From Candidatus Zixiibacteriota bacterium (lineage in GTDB: Bacteria; Zixibacteria; MSB-5A5; SM1-73), in assembly GCA_023129805.1 (NCBI GenBank), contig JAGMBK010000054.1, positions 1 to 11,373 on the forward strand: a DNA stretch of 11,373 nucleotides, read 5' to 3'. Made by a program: the position numbers and the translations under genes. The notes beneath the pieces are model-generated. The model was not told the DNA's origin, did not search any database, and saw nothing but the letters and a program-made list of their open reading frames with translations. Of this stretch, positions 6,227 to 11,373 are shown in pieces (the first letter of the stretch is position 1; the number at the start of each line of letters is the position of its first letter).

Positions 6227-6254
6227 TTTACGCTTCTTAAAAATCAGTTATAAT
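6227..6254 (+). promoter_or_regulatory. putative promoter of the MFS gene, possibly leaderless
   Basis: TTTACG (6227-6232), a 16-base spacer and a consensus TATAAT (6249-6254) lie directly before the ATG at 6262. Transcription would begin about 7 bases after the -10 box, at or next to the start codon. Confidence 0.5.
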
Positions 6255-6261
6255 AGATAGC

Positions 6262-7638
6262 ATGAGTATGGATGATGCTGCAACAAAAAGGGCAGCTTTA
6301 CTGGTTGCCACATTGACCTCTTTTCTCACTCCCTTCATGGGCTCTTCCGTTAACATCGCACTTCCCTCCATCGGAAGGGAATTTGCAATGGATGCGGTTC
6401 TGTTGGGTTGGGTTGCTACCGCATATCTTTTGTCTGCGGCCATGTTTTTAGTCCCCTTTGGAAGGATAGCAGACATACACGGAAGGAAGAGGATTTTTAC
6501 ATACGGCATACTCACTTTTGCTCTTTCCTCTCTTCTTTCGGCACTCTCTCCTTCTGCCATCTTTTTAGTTTCCTGCCGGGTTTTGCAGGGAATGGGAAGT
6601 GCCATGATCTTTGGCACCGGAATAGCAATTCTTACCTCAGTATTTCCTGCCAAAGAGAGGGGGAAAGTTTTGGGAATAAACGTTGCTGCTGTTTATTCAG
6701 GACTTTCGTTAGGACCTTTCATTGGGGGATTTTTGACTCAACAGCTCGGCTGGAGAAGTATCTTCTTCTTAAACGTACCTCTGAGCTTGATAATTATTGC
6801 TTTTACGTTATGGAAATTGAAGGGGGAATGGGCCGGGGCAAAAGGAGAGAAGTTCGATTTTGCCGGCTCCGTAATATATGCACTCTCGCTCCCGGCTATG
6901 ATGTACGGTTTCACTCTTTTGCCAGCCATGTCCGGTGCCTGGTTGATTGGTTTGGGTGTCTTGGGGCTTTTGGCATTTATCAAATGGGAGATAAAGGCGG
7001 AGAGTCCGGTTTTGAATATAAATCTCTTCAGAAATAACAAAGTCTTCGCTTTCTCTAATCTGGCATCGTTGATTAATTATGGCGCAACCTTTGGCGTGAC
7101 TTTTCTTTTAAGCCTTTATTTGCAGTATACCAAAGGGCTCAGCCCCCAGCAGGCAGGCACAATCTTGGTTTGCCAGCCTGTGGTGATGGCTCTTTTCTCA
7201 CCTCTTGCCGGTAGGCTATCGGACAAAATTGAACCCAGAGTAGTTGCTTCTATCGGAATGGGGTTCACCATGATCGCTCTTTTCCTGTTCACTTCATTAA
7301 ACGAAAACACCGGTTTAGGATACGTCATTACCAGTTTGATTGTTATTGGTTTTGGCTTAGCTCTTTTCTCCTCTCCCAATACCAATGCAATTATGGGTTC
7401 GGTTGAAAAGAGATCTTACGGCGTAGCCGCCGCCACGGTGGGAACCATGCGGCTGACCGGACAAATGCTTTCCATGGGCATTGCCATGCTGGTATTTGCC
7501 GTATACATCGGCAGAGCAGAAATTACACCGGAAAATTATCCAGCTTTCTTGAGAAGCGCTAAAACCGCCTTTATAATTTTTACTGTCCTCTGTTTCGGTG
7601 GTATATTTGCCTCACTTTCCAGAGGTAAGGTGCGCTGA
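6262..7638 (+). CDS. MFS multidrug exporter, DHA2 (EmrB/QacA-like) type
   Basis: This 458-residue inner-membrane protein belongs to the major facilitator superfamily. NIALPSIGREF at 31-41 is the motif D1 region of the DHA families. Motif A is GRIADIHGRKR (67-77), RVLQGMGSAM (106-115) follows, and a motif C-like GLSLGPFIGG lies at 147-156. The length and the number of hydrophobic segments suit the 14-helix DHA2 group. Proton-driven export of drugs or other toxic compounds is the family norm; the substrate cannot be read from sequence. There is no Shine-Dalgarno sequence, and a near-perfect -10 box sits directly upstream, so the message may be leaderless. The next ATG, two codons later, is an alternative start. 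The last 30 or so codons recur in degraded form at 7691-7873. Confidence 0.85.
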   Translation: MSMDDAATKRAALLVATLTSFLTPFMGSSVNIALPSIGREFAMDAVLLGWVATAYLLSAAMFLVPFGRIADIHGRKRIFTYGILTFALSSLLSALSPSAIFLVSCRVLQGMGSAMIFGTGIAILTSVFPAKERGKVLGINVAAVYSGLSLGPFIGGFLTQQLGWRSIFFLNVPLSLIIIAFTLWKLKGEWAGAKGEKFDFAGSVIYALSLPAMMYGFTLLPAMSGAWLIGLGVLGLLAFIKWEIKAESPVLNINLFRNNKVFAFSNLASLINYGATFGVTFLLSLYLQYTKGLSPQQAGTILVCQPVVMALFSPLAGRLSDKIEPRVVASIGMGFTMIALFLFTSLNENTGLGYVITSLIVIGFGLALFSSPNTNAIMGSVEKRSYGVAAATVGTMRLTGQMLSMGIAMLVFAVYIGRAEITPENYPAFLRSAKTAFIIFTVLCFGGIFASLSRGKVR

Positions 7639-7645
7639 CACAACC

Positions 7646-7695
7646 GCGTAGCCGAGGCTTCATGCCTCGGTGCCCCGCCTTTGGCGGGGCTACGC
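7646..7695. repeat. palindromic element foldable as a three-way junction
   Basis: Outer arms GCGTAG (7646-7651) and CTACGC (7690-7695) enclose two hairpins: CCGAGGC/GCCTCGG (7652-7658/7664-7670, loop TTCAT) and GCCCCGCC/GGCGGGGC (7672-7679/7683-7690, loop TTT). The shared C7690 can serve only one stem at a time. It begins 7 bases after the MFS stop and its right arm abuts the MFS-tail remnant, so it lies on the junction where the second MFS copy was lost. It may end transcription, but there is no T-run. Confidence 0.75.
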
Positions 7696-7873
7696 CACTT
7701 TCTTGAGAAGCGCCAAAACAGACTTCATTATTTTTACCGCCCAACGGGGTGAACCACATGGCCTACCCCGGCGGGGTGAACCACATGGCCTACCCCGGCG
7801 GGGTGAACCGAATGGTTCACTCCTTTGCTTCGGTGGAATATTTGCATCACTTGCCAGAGGAAAGATGCGGTGA
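7691..7873 (+). pseudogene. 3' remnant of a second MFS gene with an in-frame insertion
   Basis: Reading the frame that ends at TGA 7871-7873 gives a tail that matches the last 30 or so residues of the adjacent MFS protein (FLRSAKT-x-FIIFT, then LCFGGIFASL-x-RGK-x-R). Most DNA differences from the intact gene are synonymous, so the remnant descends from a once-functional paralog. Everything upstream of about 7691 has been lost and replaced by the palindromic element. Inside the tail, 81 bases (7742-7822) have been inserted in frame. The open frame that begins at a GTG within the palindrome is not a credible gene. Confidence 0.8.
7742..7822 (+). repeat. 81-bp insertion made of three 27-bp units
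   Basis: Units beginning at 7745, 7772 and 7799 share the start CGGGGTGAACC. The first two are identical over 27 bases and the third is diverged. Each of the first two has CGGGGT and ACCCCG at its ends. The third forms a palindrome, GTGAACC (7803-7809) / GGTTCAC (7814-7820). Units are multiples of three and encode RGEPHGLPR, so the host frame stayed open. Confidence 0.85.
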
Positions 7874-8160
7874 AATTTGGATTTCGCAACCGCTTGCACT
7901 GAGTCGTGAAGAAACTTTACTTGAAGGCTCGATAGATTTAAAGGTTGAAGTAAACGCAAAATTTTGGTTGCTTTTTGGGCAAAAAATCTGTAAATAATAG
8001 TGGGCCGTCTTGAATGCGCGGCACTCAATTAATTTGGGCGGTAAAATTTCGTTTGTCTGGGAATTGCCACGCACGAAACGTCAAGGTGTACGAGAGGGCT
8101 TGTGGTTCTCGGAACCACGTGCAATGCTTGTGAGAAGCAGATAAGGGGAGAACTTGGAAC
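7874..8160. other. gap before the restriction-modification pair
   Basis: About 290 bases without a credible gene. The first half is AT-leaning with no recognised motif. The second half holds the perfect inverted repeat at 8102-8118 and a ribosome site before the methyltransferase. No small controller (C-protein) gene is visible on either strand. A promoter was not identified with confidence. Confidence 0.4.
8102..8118. promoter_or_regulatory. perfect inverted repeat upstream of the methyltransferase, possible operator
   Basis: GTGGTTC (8102-8108) and GAACCAC (8112-8118) pair around TCG, 42 bases before the methyltransferase start. Its position suits an operator or leader hairpin for the restriction-modification operon. 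The GGTTC/GAACC core also occurs in palindromes at 2354-2377 and 7803-7820, so it may instead be another repeat. Confidence 0.35.
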
Positions 8161-9093
8161 ATGCCTACTTGCGAATTAACCACTGTAATACGTGTGGAAA
8201 GTCCGCTTCATAGGCGCAAGCTGCCTATTGGTCATCAGAGAACTTGCCAATGCGGACCTACCCATATTAACTGTTTAACTGCAAAGGAATGGCTGAAGCG
8301 TCAACTGGGCGTGTGGCAGTTTAACTATGAGGCGAGAGACATCCGCAACAAGAAGGTACACCCAGCAACTTTTCCCATCTCTTTAGCTAGGAGGATTATT
8401 GAGCTTTTCACTCACCGGGGAGAACTTGTCCTAGACCCATTCGTTGGCAGTGGCACTACCCTCGTTGCTGCAGCAGATGTTAATCGGAGTGCGGTTGGCT
8501 TTGACCTCCTCGGGAGGTATATTGAGTTGTGTGGGCAACGGCTCTCACAAGGGAGCGTTTTTAACGATGTGCAGCAGATTGCCATTCACGATGATGCCAG
8601 GCACATAGCAGAGTATTTTGAGCCTGAGACTATCAGTCTAATATGGACATCTCCTCCTTACGCAAATCTGTTGAATAGACCTCGAAAGAATAAATCCCGG
8701 AGATTCAGGGATAATGAGCAGCTAGGGAAAGTAGAACAGTATTCGCAGGATCCGAGGGATCTCGGGACTATGGACCTTGATGAATACACTCATGCGATGG
8801 GTGATATCTTTCAGTCCTTATTACCATTGCTTCGGCCCAAGGCACACTGCGTTATCAACGTCCCCGACATGTGGTGGGAAAACAAAAGAATTACCATTCA
8901 CGTTTCGCTAATCGAAGAATTGAGAAGACGTGGGTATGAGCTTAGAAATATAATAATCTGGGATAGGACAAATCTTGTCAACCGAATTGGAATTTTCGGT
9001 TGGCCCAGTAATTACATCACCATGGGGGTAACTTTCGAGTATTTGTTAGACTTTTGGCGACCTCCGAACATATCGAAGAAACCCAAAGCATAA
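8161..9093 (+). CDS. Type II DNA methyltransferase, N4-cytosine type
   Basis: This 310-residue enzyme transfers a methyl group from S-adenosylmethionine to DNA. Visible motifs, in order, are a motif X-like HPATFPISLARRII (67-80), motif I LDPFVGSGTT (91-100), GFDL (113-116, motif II acidic residue), DDA (144-146, motif III region), and the catalytic motif IV TSPPY (163-167). A SPPY core is usual for N4-cytosine enzymes. The C-terminal FEYLLDFWRP (292-301) resembles the common EYIL-F-K end of this superfamily. Motif I precedes motif IV, the order of the gamma or alpha groups rather than beta. The N-terminus has Cys29, Cys31, Cys38 and His25, possibly a metal site or part of target recognition. 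GGGGAG (8145-8150) supports the ATG. The partner endonuclease starts 10 bases downstream; the modification should protect the same site. Confidence 0.9.
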   Translation: MPTCELTTVIRVESPLHRRKLPIGHQRTCQCGPTHINCLTAKEWLKRQLGVWQFNYEARDIRNKKVHPATFPISLARRIIELFTHRGELVLDPFVGSGTTLVAAADVNRSAVGFDLLGRYIELCGQRLSQGSVFNDVQQIAIHDDARHIAEYFEPETISLIWTSPPYANLLNRPRKNKSRRFRDNEQLGKVEQYSQDPRDLGTMDLDEYTHAMGDIFQSLLPLLRPKAHCVINVPDMWWENKRITIHVSLIEELRRRGYELRNIIIWDRTNLVNRIGIFGWPSNYITMGVTFEYLLDFWRPPNISKKPKA

Positions 9094-9103
9094 TGCAACG
9101 TTT

Positions 9104-9871
9104 ATGGAGCTTTACACAAAAGACGATTTGATAGAGAAGCTGAAAGACATTAGAAGGCGAGAATGGATCCCTAATAGCCGTCCCGGAAATGTTGGTGGGG
9201 TAGGAAACACTTTGGAAGATCTACTTGGTATCGAAGAGAACAATCTGCCAATTCCTAATGCGGCCGAATGGGAGCTAAAATGCCAACGGATCGGCACGTC
9301 ATCGTTGACCACGCTTTTTCACATGGAGCCCTCCCCACGTGCTGTTAAATTTGTTCCAAAGATGTTATTGCCTTTATACGGGTGGGAGCACAAGTCTATC
9401 CCTGGTGAAATGAGCTTTCGGCAAACGATCAATGGTCTGTCAAGCACAGACCGAGGTTTCAAAGTCATTATTGATCGAAACGCAAGGAAGGTTCTCATCT
9501 CCTTTGATGCAAGTGCCGTGGCGGAAAGACATTCTAAGTGGCTCGAATCTGTTGAAAACCGAGTCGGTTTGGATGAATTAAATCCGCAGCCTTATTGGGG
9601 CTTTGATGACCTATTTCATAAGGCGGGGACAAAGCTGCTGAATTGTTTCTACATACGTGCCGAGGTAAAGCGAGAAGGGCGAAGCGAGCATTTCTGGTAC
9701 AGAGAAATCATGATCCTGCAAAGGTTCTCCTTAGAAAGCTTTTTGGAGGGTATCGAGGAAGGGTCTGCCCTTGTGGATTTCGACGCCCGGACCGGCCACA
9801 ACCACGGCACGAAGTTCAGACTCCGACAAGACAAGTTGCCCCATCTATATGAACATGTGGAGAAGTTTTGA
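9104..9871 (+). CDS. Type II restriction endonuclease, MvaI/BcnI family
   Basis: This 255-residue protein resembles the MvaI/BcnI restriction endonuclease family, whose members are about 240-250 residues long, act as monomers and cut CCNGG-like sites (MvaI CCWGG, BcnI CCSGG). The family hallmark region is clear: GNTLEDLLGIEENNLPIP (34-51), then EWELKCQR (55-62), in which Glu57 and Lys59 would form the PD-(D/E)xK active site with an upstream acidic residue. A TGHNHGTKFRLR block (230-241) is the other family-like region and probably contacts DNA. It follows the methyltransferase by 10 bases, so the two form one operon. No clear ribosome site precedes the ATG, suggesting coupled or weaker translation. 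The stop codon overlaps the first base pair of the two-hairpin element. The exact site is not predictable from sequence alone. Confidence 0.9.
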   Translation: MELYTKDDLIEKLKDIRRREWIPNSRPGNVGGVGNTLEDLLGIEENNLPIPNAAEWELKCQRIGTSSLTTLFHMEPSPRAVKFVPKMLLPLYGWEHKSIPGEMSFRQTINGLSSTDRGFKVIIDRNARKVLISFDASAVAERHSKWLESVENRVGLDELNPQPYWGFDDLFHKAGTKLLNCFYIRAEVKREGRSEHFWYREIMILQRFSLESFLEGIEEGSALVDFDARTGHNHGTKFRLRQDKLPHLYEHVEKF

Positions 9872-9976
9872 TGCTTCGGGAATGGTCGCCAGATCCCCCG
9901 CAAGATGCGGGGGGGGAATTCCCGAAGCCAATAGCATCGGCATTTCTCCCGGGGCGAGTCCTAATGCCGATGCATC
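9870..9976 (+). repeat. 107-bp two-hairpin dispersed element, copy B
   Basis: This is the same architecture as copy A at 5436-5542. Outer arms GCTTCGGGAAT (9873-9883) and ATTCCCGAAGC (9918-9928) surround CCCCCGCA (9895-9902) / TGCGGGGG (from 9906). The right hairpin is GCATCGGCATT (9934-9944) / AATGCCGATGC (9963-9973), one pair longer than in copy A. It begins inside the endonuclease stop codon, so it forms the immediate 3' end of the restriction-modification operon. Confidence 0.85.
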
Positions 9977-10058
9977 AGGAAATAAATGCGTTTGTATTAG
10001 ATTATACTTGCGCCATAGATTTCAATAACTTTTATGATTTGAAAGCTGATCTTCAGTT

Positions 10059-10973
10059 ATGGAGACACAAAAACAAGCCTATACATACGCCATTACTGCT
10101 GTCTTATTCTGGTCAACCGTAGCCTCTGCTTTCAAAGTCTCATTAAGATACTTGGATTTTCTCCAACTGTTATTTTTCGCCTCGATTGCTTCCATTATAG
10201 TTCTTTTTCTCATTTTGCTAATCCAGAATAAACTGAGTCTTTTAAAAAAATACTCAGGAAAGGATTATCTGCATTCTGTAATGCTTGGCTTTTTGAACCC
10301 GTTTCTTTATTATGTGGTCCTGTTCAAAGCCTATTCCCTGCTTCCCGCCCAGGAAGCCCAACCATTGAATTACACCTGGTCGATTGTGCTTGTCTTATTA
10401 TCAATACCTTTGCTCAAACAAAAGATAAGATTTGCAAGTATCCTTGCAATCTTTATCAGCTATTTCGGGGTTTTTGTAATATCGACCCGGGGTGATATCT
10501 TAGGATTCACTTTTACTAATCTAAATGGAGTATTTTTGGCGTTAGGAAGTGCCGTGATTTGGGCTCTATTCTGGATTTATAATATTAAAGATAAACGCGA
10601 CGAAGTTGCCAAGCTGTTTTTAAATTTTTCATTTGGGTTTGTTTTCATATTGATCGCGATGCTACTTTCCTCAAGAATGAGAATACCCGCTATGGTTGGG
10701 CTTCTTGGGGCAACTTATGTGGGTCTGTTTGAAATGGGAATCACTTTCGTGCTCTGGCTGAAAGCCTTGAAATTGTCCAGAACAACGGCGCAAGTGAGTA
10801 ACTTGATTTACCTATCTCCGTTCTTATCGCTGGTATTAATTCATTTTGTAGTGGGAGAAAAAATATTGCCCTCAACCATAATCGGATTGATCTTCATTGT
10901 GGCAGGGATAATAATGCAGCAACGTTACAGTAGGATCGAACCATCTCTTCGGGAATCCTCGAGTTCCTCTTAA
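10059..10973 (+). CDS. EamA-family (DMT) transporter
   Basis: This 304-residue inner-membrane protein has about ten hydrophobic segments arranged as two EamA repeats, roughly 9-142 and 155-288. The first repeat opens with AITAVLFWSTVASAFKVSL (11-29) and contains the LLPAQEAQPLNYTWSIV stretch (94-110). The second has FLALGSAVIWALFWIYN (159-175), and ends with VVGEKILPSTIIGLIFIVAG (264-283). Both endings are typical of drug/metabolite transporters. The substrate is unknown. The polar serine-rich tail (296-304) is an oddity; the DNA there reads CTTCGGGAAT, the same as part of an arm of the two-hairpin element, perhaps by chance. No good ribosome site precedes the ATG at 10059. TATACT at 10003-10008 is a possible -10 box without a clear -35. 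Confidence 0.85.
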   Translation: METQKQAYTYAITAVLFWSTVASAFKVSLRYLDFLQLLFFASIASIIVLFLILLIQNKLSLLKKYSGKDYLHSVMLGFLNPFLYYVVLFKAYSLLPAQEAQPLNYTWSIVLVLLSIPLLKQKIRFASILAIFISYFGVFVISTRGDILGFTFTNLNGVFLALGSAVIWALFWIYNIKDKRDEVAKLFLNFSFGFVFILIAMLLSSRMRIPAMVGLLGATYVGLFEMGITFVLWLKALKLSRTTAQVSNLIYLSPFLSLVLIHFVVGEKILPSTIIGLIFIVAGIIMQQRYSRIEPSLRESSSSS

Positions 10974-11078
10974 GCAAAGAGATATGACAACAATGCAATT
11001 TAGGATTTTAGAACAGGAAACGGCTCAGGTTTTCTGTGAACTCTTTGGCTCTCTTTACCCACTTCAAAGATGCACCGC

Positions 11079-11373
11079 TCAAGGGGCGCAGGGAAGCGGA
11101 CCATCACGGAAAAGATAGTTTATCAAATACACCACATCACCCAAGTCGATCACTTCGTCACAATTGACATCGCCGGTCTGGGGAACCTCCGGGGCAGGTC
11201 CGTCTCTAAAAAGATAGTTAATCAAGTGTACCACATCCCCCAGATCGATCACACCATCGTTTGAAGCATCTCCTCTTATTGCATACACCGTGACTGCGAG
11301 GGTATCCTGATCCACGTAATATGGATTGCCTCTGGAGGTGGCTTCAAAAGCGATTTGATCGATGGTCATTAAG
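11079..11373 (-). CDS. C-terminal part of a secreted dockerin-bearing protein
   Basis: Read on the minus strand, this frame is open to the window edge and ends at TGA (11079-11081), so only the last 97 or so codons are present and the gene continues to the right. The ATG at 11367-11369 is probably internal. Residues nearest the edge look like the end of an extracellular beta domain. The rest is a type I dockerin-like pair: DASNDGVIDLGDVVHLINYLF and, after a short linker, DVNCDEVIDLGDVVYLINYLF. Each combines a calcium-loop pattern D-x-x-x-D-x-x-x-D with a following helix. The second loop has Glu in place of the usual Gly. The full protein is likely an exported enzyme or surface protein. No cohesin partner is visible here. 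The gene runs convergently to the EamA gene. Confidence 0.85.
   Translation of the reverse strand, partial: LMTIDQIAFEATSRGNPYYVDQDTLAVTVYAIRGDASNDGVIDLGDVVHLINYLFRDGPAPEVPQTGDVNCDEVIDLGDVVYLINYLFRDGPLPCAP

Noticed and set aside
6408..7037. 209-residue plus-strand frame inside the MFS gene
   Set aside because: It is an out-of-frame shadow; the overlapping frame has clear MFS motifs.
7745..7822. CRISPR array
   Set aside because: The 27-bp units are directly adjacent with no spacers and there are no cas genes.
7670..7873. 67-residue frame as an independent gene
   Set aside because: The start lies in a palindrome and the rest is an MFS tail with inserted repeats, so it is a remnant.
9868..10122. 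Open frame between the endonuclease and the EamA gene
   Set aside because: It passes through the two-hairpin element and overlaps the EamA start in another frame.
11070..11264. 64-residue plus-strand frame over the dockerin region
   Set aside because: It is the antisense of the two dockerin repeats, which explains its own repetitive sequence.

Overview
The window looks like a chromosomal stretch from an uncultivated bacterium of moderate GC content. The best clue to its identity is the dockerin-like C-terminus at the right edge, read on the minus strand. Its two GDVV(Y/H)LINYLFRDGP repeats are, from memory, typical of secreted proteins of Zixibacteria and related FCB-group candidate phyla. 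This placement is inference. The intergenic spaces are full of palindromic repeats, which also fits such genomes. No tRNA, rRNA, CRISPR array or complete insertion sequence was seen.

Layout: the last 26 codons (stop included) of a small membrane protein sit at 1-80. A two-gene cassette follows at 369-2105: a 65-residue protein of unknown function and a 509-residue protein with a C39/papain-like cysteine peptidase core. After a palindrome-rich gap comes a complete membrane gene (2517-3122) whose 3' end is a near copy of 1-80. A second palindrome cluster (3183-3420) precedes a secreted protein made of about sixteen 15-residue glycine-rich repeats (3623-4726). Next are two small membrane proteins of the DUF3147/GlpM and DUF454/YbaN types, with a 107-bp two-hairpin element between them. 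An MFS exporter of the DHA2 type (6262-7638) is followed by the broken tail of a second MFS copy carrying an in-frame triplicated 27-bp insertion. A Type II restriction-modification pair comes next: an N4-cytosine-type methyltransferase and an MvaI/BcnI-family endonuclease. The second copy of the two-hairpin element begins inside the endonuclease stop codon. An EamA/DMT transporter and the convergent dockerin-protein fragment close the window.

The membrane, transport and repeat-protein genes do not form an obvious pathway. The two accessory cassettes, the C39-like pair and the restriction-modification pair, each lie beside a duplicated gene 3' end and palindromic repeats, which suggests a region that gains and loses cassettes. 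The restriction-modification pair is a recognised defence system. The C39-like pair is the best candidate here for an undescribed one, but nothing in the sequence proves its role.
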